A stretch of 42,612 nucleotides of DNA from Actinomycetes bacterium (GCA_023389315.1 JAEWEQ010000063.1:1-42612), one strand, 5' to 3'; positions 1 to 7,934 are shown, counted from the stretch's first letter. The notes: a model not told the origin generated them from the sequence alone. Numbers and translations: made by a program.

Positions 1-1
1 A

Positions 2-142
2 TATGTTTACCCGGTACACCCTCTGGGTTCAGGTTCGCATTTGGTGGCCAGTCTTCACCATGCGCAGGCTTTGGCGGTCGTTCCCGCCGGGGTGGAGATG
101 GTAGCCGAAGGGGATGCCATTTCGGTACTGAAAGACCACTGA
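2..142 (+). CDS. moeA: MoeA C-terminal end (molybdopterin molybdenumtransferase), 5' truncated by window
   Basis: The open frame enters from the left edge and ends at TGA 140-142. The 46 visible residues include GSGSHLVASLHHAQ, followed by an A-V-V-P-x-G-V-E stretch and a final V-L-K-D-H. This matches the C-terminal domain IV of MoeA, where a G-S-H motif is followed by a hydrophobic strand and a G-(D/E)-x-(I/V)-x-V-L ending. MoeA inserts molybdate into adenylylated molybdopterin in the cytoplasm. The gene reads straight into the molybdate regulator and transporter genes, so cofactor assembly and molybdate uptake sit together. Only the tail is visible, so the identification rests on a short stretch and on context. 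Confidence 0.72.
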   Translation, partial: YVYPVHPLGSGSHLVASLHHAQALAVVPAGVEMVAEGDAISVLKDH

Positions 143-200
143 CAAACAGGCGTAAAAGCGGTGTGATTGGACGATTATCACCGCAGCTGCCTACCTCAAG

Positions 201-230
201 TTGGCCTAATGTCCGAATCTGCGATATGTT
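201..230 (+). promoter_or_regulatory. Possible promoter giving a leaderless HTH-Mop transcript
   Basis: TTGGCC at 201-206 and TATGTT at 225-230 are spaced by 18 bases. The -10-like hexamer ends seven bases before ATG 238, and no Shine-Dalgarno sequence precedes that ATG. A leaderless mRNA would explain this. Both hexamers are only partial matches to consensus. Confidence 0.25.
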
Positions 231-237
231 CAATAAC

Positions 238-636
238 ATGAATTACCTGCGCGTACGAGAAGTTGCCTCGATCCTCGACGTCTCGGATGACACTGTTCGG
301 CGCCTGATCGAGGACGGTCAGTTGCGGGCCCGCCGGGAAGGCAATCGCATCCAGGTTGACCCGTTATCGGTTGTAGAGAAGCTCTCGCGTATCGCGAGCG
401 ACGATGGACAAAGCCAAGGTCGTCGTTACCACTCGATACGTAACCATCTGCGGGGAGTGGTAACCAACATCATCCAGGACCAAGTTATGTCCCAAGTGGA
501 GATGGTCTGTGGTCCCTATCGAATCGTAAGTCTCATTTCAACCGAGGCTTGTAAGGATATGGGCCTTGAGGTGGGCTCCGTCGCGGTTGCCAACATGAAG
601 GCAACAAACGTTTCTATTTCAATACCTAACGAGTAA
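238..636 (+). CDS. Molybdate-responsive HTH-Mop (TOBE) regulator
   Basis: This 132-residue protein has two parts. Residues about 1-50 form an excisionase/MerR-like helix-turn-helix (LRVREVASILDVSDDTVRR, then a wing GNRIQVDP). Residues about 70-132 form a Mop/TOBE molybdate-binding domain, with V-V-T-N-I-I-Q-D, GPYRIVSLIS, the turn G-L-E-V-G-S-V and the closing KATNVSISIP. Members of this family are small molybdate-sensing proteins found beside mod genes, so it probably controls modA-modBC, which starts five bases downstream. I chose ATG 238 because the HTH family normally begins here. In-frame ATG 226 and GTG 163 are possible, and none has a clear Shine-Dalgarno. Whether it represses, activates or merely stores molybdate cannot be read from the sequence. 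Confidence 0.8.
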   Translation: MNYLRVREVASILDVSDDTVRRLIEDGQLRARREGNRIQVDPLSVVEKLSRIASDDGQSQGRRYHSIRNHLRGVVTNIIQDQVMSQVEMVCGPYRIVSLISTEACKDMGLEVGSVAVANMKATNVSISIPNE

Positions 637-641
637 ATCGC

Positions 642-1457
642 ATGTCGAAGACACACTTGCGCCTGCGGGCGATAGTCGGTTCAGCCCTGGTGGCGCTCAT
701 CGCACCCCTAGCAGCTTGTTCAGGCGGGGGTGAAAGCCTAACTAGCGCCCCCGCCCCTAGCACTTCTGAGACCTCTACCGCACAGGCGGGCGGCAGCTTA
801 ACGGTATTCGCTGCGGCCTCTCTCAACAAGGCGTTCACTGCTATCGCCGATGAGGTTTTCAAGGTGGAGCATCCCGGGGTAGAGGTGAGCTTCTCTTTCG
901 AAGGTTCCTCAACCTTGGTCGATCAAATCTCCAATGGTGCTCCTGCGGATGTTTTTGCCTCTGCTGACTTGAAGAATATGAAGAAAGCGACCGATGCTGA
1001 TCTGGTGAATGAGCCGGTGGAGTTTACCCGCAACGATCTAACACTAATCGTCCCTGCCGGTAACCCGGCGGGCATCACTGGCCTGGACAGCTCTTTGGAT
1101 GGTAAGGACCTTATCGTATGTGCGCCGCAGGTACCGTGTGGAAACCTCACCCTGGAAGTCGCCAAGCAAGCCGATATCGAACTGAAGCCGGTTTCTGAGG
1201 AGCAAAAAGTCACGGACGTGCGCGGCAAGATTGAATCCGGTCAGGGCGATGCGGGCTTCGTCTACGCCACCGACGCCAAAGCGGCTGGCGAGAAGGTTGA
1301 AGTCATCCCGATGTCAGTGCAGGGAACTAACGTTTACCCCATTGCTGTGGTTAAAGACTCCAAGCAAGCGGAACTGGCACAAGCCTTCGTTGACACCGTG
1401 ATGTCTGAGAAGGGACAAGAGATTCTTGCTCGATTCGGGTTTCTCACTAACAAGTAG
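642..1457 (+). CDS. modA: Molybdate ABC transporter substrate-binding lipoprotein ModA
   Basis: This 271-residue protein begins with a lipoprotein signal peptide. A basic start and hydrophobic core end in the lipobox L-A-A-C around residues 23-26, followed by a Ser/Gly/Thr-rich linker. The mature part has the ModA/WtpA signatures: LTVFAAASLNKAF, the anion-contacting S-F-E-G-S-S-T-L, GAPADVFASAD, and a late Q-G-D-A-G-F-V-Y segment with the tyrosine typical of oxyanion binders. It captures molybdate or tungstate outside the membrane for the ModBC protein encoded next. It begins five bases after the HTH-Mop stop and ends five bases before modBC, so the three are probably one operon. The preceding Shine-Dalgarno is weak, which fits translational coupling. 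Confidence 0.93.
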   Translation: MSKTHLRLRAIVGSALVALIAPLAACSGGGESLTSAPAPSTSETSTAQAGGSLTVFAAASLNKAFTAIADEVFKVEHPGVEVSFSFEGSSTLVDQISNGAPADVFASADLKNMKKATDADLVNEPVEFTRNDLTLIVPAGNPAGITGLDSSLDGKDLIVCAPQVPCGNLTLEVAKQADIELKPVSEEQKVTDVRGKIESGQGDAGFVYATDAKAAGEKVEVIPMSVQGTNVYPIAVVKDSKQAELAQAFVDTVMSEKGQEILARFGFLTNK

Positions 1458-1462
1458 GATCC

Positions 1463-3400
1463 ATGGGTGACCATCCCCAACCGCCCCGCCGGGCTGAGAC
1501 TACCAATCCGAAATGGTTCGTCCTACCGGCGGCGCTCGGTGTATTCGCCTTAGTTTCTCCCTTCGTTGGAATGTTTCTCGCACTCCCGTGGCCTCAGGTA
1601 CCTAAGCTTTTGGCTACTGACGCGGCGCGAGATGCACTCAACCTGAGCCTAAAAACCTCGGTGGTTGCGACCGCCCTCGCGTTGGGACTAGGAGTGCCAC
1701 TTGCACACCTGCTCGCCCAACCGGCACGTTCCACCGCTGGCCGCTGGTTTCAACAAACCCTCTATATATTGATCACCCTCCCCATGGTGCTACCACCGGT
1801 GGTGGCAGGCTTGGCCTTGCTAACGACATTGGGACGCCGTACACCACTGGGGAGTGCGTTGCATCAATGGGGCTTGGACATCGCTTTCACCACCACCGCG
1901 GTGGTGATCGCGCAGACCTTCGTAGCCATGCCGTTTGTGGTTATCTCGTTGACGGGGGCACTGCGTTCACGCGGTCTTGAATTTGAGCGTGCCGCTCGGG
2001 ACTTGGGTGCCTCGCGGTCGCGTATATTCTGGCAAATCACCCTCCCGCTGACCTGGCCCGCAGTTGCCTCCGGGGCAGCGCTAACGCTGGCTCGTTCACT
2101 CGGCGAGTTCGGAGCCACCCTCACCTTCGCAGGCTCCTTACAGGGCACTACCCGCACCCTCCCGTTAGAGATTTATCTGCAGCGCGAAGTCGACACCGAC
2201 CTGGCTTTAGCACTGGCCGTAGTGCTGTTAGCGGTCGCCATGGTGGTAATAGCGATCACCACTTTGGCGGTGGGGAAATCCCCCCAGCTAATTAAGGGCT
2301 CACCTGCCGATGAGTCACTCACCGCCCATCAAGAGGCCCTCCTGAGCCTGTCGAAGATACCAAAGCCCCAACCGTCGGGCGGCTATATCGAACTCGACGT
2401 TGAAGTGGAGCAGCGTAAGGTAAACATCGATTTGTCACTTCCGGTAGGTGAAGTCACCGCTGTGATTGGGCCCAATGGGGCGGGCAAGAGCACCCTTCTC
2501 AATGTGCTCGGCGGTGCTATCGATTACCGCGGAACTATCAGGTTTCCAAATCATCAAGGCCCGGTGCGTGTGGCATGGCTTCATCAAAGAGCCTTGTTGT
2601 TCCCGCACATGAGCGTGCTACAAAATGTGGTTTTCCCCCTGACCTGTCAAACGCGGGGATGGCGCACCTTGCTGAAACGACGCGAGGTGATGCGCAACGC
2701 TAAAGTGCGGGCCCGCGCGCAGCTTCAGGCATTGGGATGCGGCAATTTGGAGGACAGGCGCCCCCACCAGCTGTCGGGCGGCCAAGCCCAACGTATCGCT
2801 ATAGCTCGCGCCTTAACTATAGATCCTGATCTGGTGCTGTTGGATGAACCGCTCGCCGCGATAGACTCCTCGGTGGCGTGGTCCTTGCGGGTGCTCTTAC
2901 GCCAACAGTTGCTCGAACGTGGGTGCACCGCTGTGATCGTTACTCACGACCTGACGGACGTGCGCACCCTGGCGGACCATGTGGTGATCATGGAACCGGG
3001 TCGGGTGATTGCTTCGGGCCGACTCGCTGCGCTAGTCAGCAATCCGCCTAGTGCGTTCTCCACCGAGTTCTTCGGCCTGACCAGCACAGTCGATGGCATT
3101 GTCTATCGGCCGGAGGACGTGAAGGTAATGGCTGCTGATGAAAACACTGCTAGCGCGTTTACTTCTGCCCCGGCGGCATCGGACGATGCCACAGCGGTGC
3201 AGCAACTGCTGGGCACGGTGGTGGATTATCCAGCGCTAGCTGATTCCAACCGCGCTGTGGTTATGACCGATGCCGGTTATCCCCTGTTAGTGTCGCGAAA
3301 TGCCTACACTCGCGCGCACTTGGAAGCCGGTAACAGGGTGATCGTGCAGCTTTCAAGCCCTCAGCCGTTGGTCGCCGGCGTTTGTGGAGATGGGACATGA
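1463..3400 (+). CDS. modBC: Fused molybdate ABC transporter permease and ATPase (ModBC)
   Basis: This 645-residue protein joins two subunits. Residues about 20-270 are a ModB-type permease with roughly five to six membrane segments and an EAA loop (FERAARDLGASRSRIFW) that docks the ATPase. Residues about 310-530 are the ModC nucleotide-binding domain: Walker A GPNGAGKST at 336-344, signature LSGGQAQRIAIARAL from 437, Walker B LVLLDEPLAAID and the H-loop VTHD. The C-terminal 65 or so residues look like one degenerate TOBE/Mop half. Together they drive ATP-dependent molybdate import with ModA. ModB and ModC are usually separate polypeptides; fusions are known in Actinobacteria, and the frame here is continuous with all motifs intact. 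The start ATG 1463 follows AGGA at 1456-1459. Confidence 0.92.
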   Translation: MGDHPQPPRRAETTNPKWFVLPAALGVFALVSPFVGMFLALPWPQVPKLLATDAARDALNLSLKTSVVATALALGLGVPLAHLLAQPARSTAGRWFQQTLYILITLPMVLPPVVAGLALLTTLGRRTPLGSALHQWGLDIAFTTTAVVIAQTFVAMPFVVISLTGALRSRGLEFERAARDLGASRSRIFWQITLPLTWPAVASGAALTLARSLGEFGATLTFAGSLQGTTRTLPLEIYLQREVDTDLALALAVVLLAVAMVVIAITTLAVGKSPQLIKGSPADESLTAHQEALLSLSKIPKPQPSGGYIELDVEVEQRKVNIDLSLPVGEVTAVIGPNGAGKSTLLNVLGGAIDYRGTIRFPNHQGPVRVAWLHQRALLFPHMSVLQNVVFPLTCQTRGWRTLLKRREVMRNAKVRARAQLQALGCGNLEDRRPHQLSGGQAQRIAIARALTIDPDLVLLDEPLAAIDSSVAWSLRVLLRQQLLERGCTAVIVTHDLTDVRTLADHVVIMEPGRVIASGRLAALVSNPPSAFSTEFFGLTSTVDGIVYRPEDVKVMAADENTASAFTSAPAASDDATAVQQLLGTVVDYPALADSNRAVVMTDAGYPLLVSRNAYTRAHLEAGNRVIVQLSSPQPLVAGVCGDGT

Positions 3401-3449
3401 CACCAACAATCCTGGCGACGGCAGGTTAGTCGAACGTAGGTAGATAGTA

Positions 3450-3486
3450 GCGGTGCCCCGCTGGTCTTTCACCAGTGGGGCACCGC
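3450..3486. terminator. Bidirectional hairpin terminator between modBC and bL37
   Basis: A 16-base-pair inverted repeat (one G-T pair) surrounds the five-base loop CTTTC. It lies between two genes that read towards each other. There is no T-run on either side, so the call rests on stem strength and on the convergent position. Confidence 0.7.
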
Positions 3487-3535
3487 TTGAAGTTCATGGC
3501 CGAACAACTCACTTGAAGCTGCCGGCAAATAACCA

Positions 3536-3610
3536 CTAAGCGTTGGGACGCTTGCCGTGGTTAGCTGCGCTCTTGCGACGAGCCTTGCGCTTACGGCCTC
3601 GCTTGCTCAT
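3536..3610 (-). CDS. 50S ribosomal protein bL37 (24 residues)
   Basis: This micro-gene encodes 24 residues, starting at ATG 3610 and ending at TAG 3536-3538. The protein is very basic: M-S-K-R-G-R-K-R-K-A-R-R-K-S, then A-A-N-H-G-K-R-P-N-A. This matches the short actinobacterial large-subunit protein bL37, first recognised in mycobacterial ribosome structures; the NHGKRPN ending is characteristic. A strong Shine-Dalgarno AAGGAGGA (plus positions 3618-3625) sits at good spacing. It lies downstream of rsrA and sigma on the same strand, 159 bases from rsrA, so it may have its own promoter. The alternative of a chance basic ORF is unlikely given the RBS and family match. Confidence 0.85.
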   Translation of the reverse strand: MSKRGRKRKARRKSAANHGKRPNA

Positions 3611-3769
3611 AATGTGATCCTCCTTCGTGCTGATACGACCTTCCCGCCGCTGTCACCCACTGGAAGCGGGGGCAGGCGCCGAGCATAGGCAACTAGCTAA
3701 GTTTCGCATATTTACCCGGCAGTATCTACTTTGCTACGCCAAACTGTGAGGCACGTAAAACGGTGGGTT

Positions 3770-4039
3770 CTACCAGCGCTCAATCCGCACTGAAGTTTGC
3801 CGAATACGAGTTATCACGCGCGCCCGTACCTCTTCCGGCGCGGGTTGTTCGCAGCAGCGTCGTAGCAGGGCGCGTAAATGACGTTGAGCGTCGACCGCGT
3901 CAGCGCAGGCGGGACATAAGTCGGCATGTAGACGCAAACTGTGCGCCACGTCCTCGTCCAACTCATTGTCAATGAACAAGGAAAGCACTTCCCGCAGCTG
4001 CTCGCAGTCACAATCGTTGAAATGCTCGTTCATAATCAC
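3770..4039 (-). CDS. rsrA: Zinc-binding redox anti-sigma factor, RsrA/RshA type
   Basis: This 89-residue protein has the ZAS (zinc anti-sigma) signature H38-x3-C42-x2-C45, plus an upstream cysteine pair at C10 and C12. In RsrA and RshA such residues hold zinc and form a disulfide under oxidative stress, which releases the partner sigma factor. It overlaps the sigma gene by four bases (GTGA), the usual arrangement for coupled sigma/anti-sigma production. The start used is GTG 4039; ATG 4033, two codons in, would also work. The C-terminal part is rich in Arg and Glu with no membrane segment, so the protein is cytoplasmic. The extra Cys-Cys pair near residue 45-60 (C-C before E-Q-P) is also noteworthy. 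Confidence 0.9.
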   Translation of the reverse strand: MIMNEHFNDCDCEQLREVLSLFIDNELDEDVAHSLRLHADLCPACADAVDAQRHLRALLRRCCEQPAPEEVRARVITRIRQTSVRIERW

Positions 4040-4707
4040 TTCACCCCTATGCCCATCTGCGCGGCATAACCACGTAAACTCTTCCGTAAGGCGGCCCGGC
4101 CGCGGTGGATACGCGACATTACTGTCCCCACCGGAGTATCCATGATATTGGCGATCTCCTTGTAGGAAAACCCCTCCACGTCCGCGAGCAGCACCGCTTC
4201 GCGGTATTCGGCCGGAAGCGATTCCAAAGCCTGGCGAACCGTGTCATCAGGCAACTTGGAGAAAGCTTGGGACTCAGCCGATTCCAGTCCCACGCCCTGA
4301 TGGTTGGAAGCTTCCACCAGTTGCCAATCTTCCACCCCGTCCCCGGAGGTGCGCTGCGGGCGCCGCTGCCGCTTGCGGTACTCATTAATGAATGTGTTCT
4401 TCAAGATCCGATACATCCAGGCCTTGAGATTGGTGCCGGGCTTAAAAGTGTGAAAAGACTGGAACGCACGCACGTAGGTGTCCTGCAACAGATCTTCGGC
4501 ATCAGCGCGATTTTGCGTCATACGCATCGCCGCCCCGTAGAGCTGATCCAACAGCGGTAGCGCCTGTTCCTCAAAGCTCTCCCGCAGCGCAGCTTCGTCC
4601 AGCTCTCCCCCACTGTCAAGGGCCAGCGCAGCTTGGTTCAGCTCTTCACCGCCATCAATGGCCGAGGGCGGGGGCGCGGTTTCGGTGTCCAAATCGGTGG
4701 TAGTCAT
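4036..4707 (-). CDS. sigH: ECF sigma factor, SigR/SigH type (thiol-oxidative stress)
   Basis: This is a 223-residue group IV sigma-70 factor. After an acidic 45-residue N-terminus comes region 2 (LYGAAMRMTQNRADAEDLLQ, then FKPGTNLKAWMYRILKN), which contacts core polymerase and melts the -10. It is followed by a linker and region 4 (LPAEYREAVLLADVEGFSYK then GTVMSRIHRGR), which reads the -35. The adjacent RsrA-like anti-sigma gene and the region 2 wording place it with SigR of Streptomyces and SigH of mycobacteria, which control thioredoxin and mycothiol responses. ATG 4707 is preferred over GTG 4710 because AAGGG lies at better spacing. I looked for the autoregulatory GGAA(T)-N18-GTT promoter upstream and did not find a convincing copy. 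Confidence 0.92.
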   Translation of the reverse strand: MTTTDLDTETAPPPSAIDGGEELNQAALALDSGGELDEAALRESFEEQALPLLDQLYGAAMRMTQNRADAEDLLQDTYVRAFQSFHTFKPGTNLKAWMYRILKNTFINEYRKRQRRPQRTSGDGVEDWQLVEASNHQGVGLESAESQAFSKLPDDTVRQALESLPAEYREAVLLADVEGFSYKEIANIMDTPVGTVMSRIHRGRAALRKSLRGYAAQMGIGVK

Positions 4708-4818
4708 CACCCTTGAGCATACGCGGGTGGGCGGGGAGCCTCCACCGTTCAGGCGTGAAAGCTTCCATTCTTGATACTTGCACGTGCGCCACGTCTCATT
4801 CCGGGTACCATAGTAAGC

Positions 4819-5331
4819 ATGAACCTACTACGTTTAGTTGCTCGCCCTCTGATTGCTGTCCCCTTCATCGTCGACGGGGTTTCAGCCATGCGCAATCCTC
4901 AGGCTCATGCCGAACAGTTTAAGAAGGTCGCTCCCCTGCTGGAAACTATGGGGGTGCCGCCGGTACTTGCCGCCGACACTCGCATGCTCACCCGCGGCCT
5001 CGGTGCCGTCACCACCGTGGCAGCTGCCGGTCTAGCGCTGGGTAAGGCTCCGCGTGCTTGCGCTACCGTTCTGGCCACCGTGGCCGTCCCCATCGCACTA
5101 ATCCAAAACCCCGTGTGGACAGCTAAGGACCGCGCTGAACGCAACCGCTACCGCCGCGGCCTTGAACGTTACGGCGCTGCCCTTGGCGGCGTCATCCTCG
5201 CCACCACGGACCGTCTGGGGCAGCCTTCAGCGGCTTGGCGATTGGCTAACTGGCGCGCCCACAAGGCAGACTTAGTGGAGGCCCGTAACGCCACTTGGCA
5301 AGCTGCAAAGGAGACCTTTGACTCTCACTGA
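4819..5331 (+). CDS. DoxX family membrane protein
   Basis: This 170-residue protein starts with a hydrophobic helix, continues with the DoxX-type stretch (F-I-V-D-G-V-S-A-M-R-N-P then A-A-D-T-R-M), and has three more hydrophobic segments around residues 60-75, 80-100 and 125-145. DoxX/SURF4-like proteins sit in the cytoplasmic membrane; in mycobacteria DoxX forms a redox complex with SodA and a thiosulfate sulfurtransferase. The gene is divergent from the thiol-stress sigma gene, which fits an oxidative-stress role, but this is context only. No Shine-Dalgarno precedes ATG 4819. TACCAT at 4806-4811 lies seven bases upstream and could be the -10 of a leaderless mRNA. Its end overlaps aroA by 14 bases. 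Confidence 0.8.
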   Translation: MNLLRLVARPLIAVPFIVDGVSAMRNPQAHAEQFKKVAPLLETMGVPPVLAADTRMLTRGLGAVTTVAAAGLALGKAPRACATVLATVAVPIALIQNPVWTAKDRAERNRYRRGLERYGAALGGVILATTDRLGQPSAAWRLANWRAHKADLVEARNATWQAAKETFDSH

Positions 5332-6805
5332 TTGGATCGCTCCGGCACCTACCGAATCACTTGATTTCTGCGTGGAGTTGCCCGGATCTAAATCAATCAC
5401 CAACCGCGAACTCGTCCTCGCCGCCACCGCGCAGGGCGAGTCGCGTTTGTGTGGTGCCCTGCGAGCCCGTGACACCGATCTAATGATCGCCGGCTTACGT
5501 ACCTTGGGTGCCGAAATCGTTGCTGATGGTAGTGATGTCACAGTGCGTGGCCCCCTTCGGCCCAGTTCTGTAGCCTCTGTGGAGACCAGTTTCCTCCGCA
5601 CCGTGGAGTGCGGCCTAGCGGGCACCGTAATGCGTTTCCTACCGCCGTTGGCATCGCTAATTGACCAGCCGGTTACCTTTACCGCCGATGAGGAAGCCCT
5701 GGCCCGCCCCCTGCACGAAATCTTAGAGCTGCTCCAACAACACGGCGCGAGTGTGCATTTCGAAAGTGAAGCCACTTTCCCCTTCACTATCACTTCCCCA
5801 CTGCAGCTGCCTACCCAAAATGTGGGCTTTGAGGTGGACGCGCGTGCCTCCTCGCAATTCCTCACGGCTGCTGCGCTACTGGCGGCAGCAGCGATTGACC
5901 AAGTGGGCCGCGTAAGTATTCACGCCCACGGGCCGATTCCATCTGCTCCCCACTTGGAGATGACCTGGCAGTGCCTGCGCAGACGCGGCCTACAGGTCCA
6001 AACTACCGCGTTTGATAACGGCGACTTGGGGGTCACGATCAGCGGCGCCCAGGTAGCGGCCCGCAACGTTGTCATCGAGCCGGACCTTTCCAACGCTGGC
6101 CCGTTCCTGGTGGCGGCCGCCATCTGCGGTGGCCGTGTCGGAGTGCGACACTGGCCCCGGGAAACCACCCAACCCGGTGACCTGTGGCGCGAGCTGCTAA
6201 CCGAGTACGGTGCGGAAGTCACCTGGGAGGATCCGCACGCCGACCACTGCACCCTTTGGGTTAGTGGCAGTGGCGAACCGGGGCGCGGATTTAACCGCGA
6301 CCTCAGCCGTGCCGGGGAGTTAGTCCCCACCTTGGCGGCCTTGGCCGCTCACGCCGGTGAAGCTAGCGTGCTCAGCGGAATCGGGCACCTGCGTGGCCAT
6401 GAAACTGACCGACTGCGAGCCTTGGAGACAGAACTGCTCCGTTGCGGCGTGTGGGCGAAAGCCGAGCAGGATAGTCTCATTATTGATCCCACTCGCCCCC
6501 TTGAAGGGGGCGGACAAGCGGTCGAAGGCGGTGCAGGTGACCGAGGCCTTCCGTCCTCGGGAAAGCAAATGCCAACCCCAGACGCAGCGACTGGGGGCAC
6601 TGCTGCCACGCCGGAAGAGTCGGGCATCGTGATGGAAACGTACCACGATCACCGGATGGCGACTTTCGCGGCGCTGATGGGATTGCGACGCCCCGGCACG
6701 CGCGTCAAGAACGTTGCCACTACCGCTAAAACCTTGCCCAACTTCGTTGCCCTCTGGGAAGCGCTCACCAAACCAAGTGGGGAGGGCAGCGATGGCGCGG
6801 CGTGA
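5318..6805 (+). CDS. aroA: 3-phosphoshikimate 1-carboxyvinyltransferase (EPSP synthase) with insertion
   Basis: EPSP synthase joins shikimate-3-phosphate and phosphoenolpyruvate, the sixth shikimate-pathway step. The 495-residue protein shows the substrate motif L-P-G-S-K-S-I-T-N-R near residue 23, CGLAGTVMRFLPP (PEP loop), ARASSQFLTAAALL, a DLSNAGPFLVAAA stretch and TYHDHRMA near residue 441. It is about 50 residues longer than usual, because residues roughly 396-437 are a Gly/Ala/Pro-rich insertion just before the YHDHRMA motif. The start is TTG 5318, placed by the strong AAAGGAG at 5307-5313; no ATG is near. It overlaps doxX upstream and rsgA downstream, so the three are probably co-transcribed; aroA-rsgA pairing is common in Actinobacteria. 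Confidence 0.95.
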   Translation: MTLTDWIAPAPTESLDFCVELPGSKSITNRELVLAATAQGESRLCGALRARDTDLMIAGLRTLGAEIVADGSDVTVRGPLRPSSVASVETSFLRTVECGLAGTVMRFLPPLASLIDQPVTFTADEEALARPLHEILELLQQHGASVHFESEATFPFTITSPLQLPTQNVGFEVDARASSQFLTAAALLAAAAIDQVGRVSIHAHGPIPSAPHLEMTWQCLRRRGLQVQTTAFDNGDLGVTISGAQVAARNVVIEPDLSNAGPFLVAAAICGGRVGVRHWPRETTQPGDLWRELLTEYGAEVTWEDPHADHCTLWVSGSGEPGRGFNRDLSRAGELVPTLAALAAHAGEASVLSGIGHLRGHETDRLRALETELLRCGVWAKAEQDSLIIDPTRPLEGGGQAVEGGAGDRGLPSSGKQMPTPDAATGGTAATPEESGIVMETYHDHRMATFAALMGLRRPGTRVKNVATTAKTLPNFVALWEALTKPSGEGSDGAA

Positions 6806-7934
6806 CATTGGCACCGACGATCCCCGAGTGCGCGTACGTCCGGGGAAAGGGTCGCGGCCGCGGACCAAACGACGGCCAGACTACTCCGACCGACCGGTTG
6901 GCCAAGTGATGGCGGTGGATCGCGGCCGCTACCGGGTGATTTTAGACGGTGAAGAAATCACCGCCGTTAAGGCCCGTGAACTGGGGCGCGGCGCGGTAGT
7001 GGTGGGTGACCGCGTACGTTTAACCGGCGACCTCAGCGGACGCAAAGACACCTTGGCTCGTATCGTCACGGTGGAGCCACGCCGCAGCCAAGTGCGTCGC
7101 AGCGCGGAAGACAGCGACGCCAAAGGCCAAGAAAAAACCATGGTTGCCAACGCTGATTACCTGGTGATCGTAGTGGCCCTGACCAACCCTCCGCCGCGCC
7201 CGGGGTTTATTGACCGCTGCTTAGTGGCAGCATTCGATGGTCACTTGCAGCCGATCGTGTGCATCACTAAAGCTGACTTGGGATCGGGAAGTGAAATTTT
7301 GGCTCTCACCCGCGCCTTGGATGTCACCACCATCGTCACCTCCGCTGACCCCGACGATCCCCATGCAAGCGGAGTGGAACAGCTGCGGTCAGTAATTGGA
7401 GGACACGTCAGCGTTTTGATTGGCCACTCGGGGGTGGGAAAATCCACCTTAATAAACGCCCTCATCCCGCAGGCACAACGCGAAACCGGCCACGTTAATG
7501 CGGTCACTGGGAGAGGGCGGCACACCTCCACTTCCGTGGTGGCACTGCCGCTTCCGGGTGGCGGTTGGGCGATCGACACCCCCGGGGTGCGTGGCTTCGG
7601 ATTGGCGCATGTGGAAGCCGACAACATCATCACCGCCTTCCCGGACCTGGAGCAGGCCTGCGAACAGTGTCCGCGCGGGTGCACCCACGCCGCCAGCGAA
7701 AGCGAATGCGGGTTGGATCTATGGGTGGAGGCCGCCCACGTCTCCCATACCGGTGAAAGGGGCTCCACTACTGTCGCCGCCACCTCCGAAGCTGATATCG
7801 CGGCGCACCAGACCGTCCTCGATGGTGAATACGAACGCCGCCGGCAACGGGTGGACAGCGTGCGCCGTTTGCTGGAGTCGGTGCGCGAAGCCCAAGCTCC
7901 GCAATGGCAGCAAACTAACCGCTCGACCTACTGA
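6792..7934 (+). CDS. rsgA: Ribosome small subunit-dependent GTPase RsgA
   Basis: This 380-residue GTPase helps the late maturation of the 30S subunit. It has an N-terminal OB-fold region and then the circularly permuted G motifs in the order typical of the family. These are G4 (ITKAD), the Walker A G1 (GHSGVGKSTLINAL), a switch with TGRGRHTS, and G3 (DTPG in IDTPGVRGFGL). A C-terminal zinc knuckle follows, with C-E-Q-C-x3-C-T-H and a later Cys. ATG 6792 is preferred because GGAGG lies just upstream and the family normally starts near this point; it overlaps the end of aroA by 14 bases. An Arg/Lys-rich N-terminal tail of about 35 residues may contact rRNA. Confidence 0.95.
   Translation: MARRDIGTDDPRVRVRPGKGSRPRTKRRPDYSDRPVGQVMAVDRGRYRVILDGEEITAVKARELGRGAVVVGDRVRLTGDLSGRKDTLARIVTVEPRRSQVRRSAEDSDAKGQEKTMVANADYLVIVVALTNPPPRPGFIDRCLVAAFDGHLQPIVCITKADLGSGSEILALTRALDVTTIVTSADPDDPHASGVEQLRSVIGGHVSVLIGHSGVGKSTLINALIPQAQRETGHVNAVTGRGRHTSTSVVALPLPGGGWAIDTPGVRGFGLAHVEADNIITAFPDLEQACEQCPRGCTHAASESECGLDLWVEAAHVSHTGERGSTTVAATSEADIAAHQTVLDGEYERRRQRVDSVRRLLESVREAQAPQWQQTNRSTY

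Noticed and set aside
3397..3429. A ten-codon ORF overlapping the modBC stop (ATGA) that could be a remnant gene
   Set aside because: Too short to recognise, with no Shine-Dalgarno of its own, and followed directly by the terminator hairpin.
4711..4818. SigR/SigH autoregulatory promoter (GGAA(T)-N18-GTT)
   Set aside because: GGAAT and GGAAG occur upstream of the sigma gene, but no GTT stands at the right distance.
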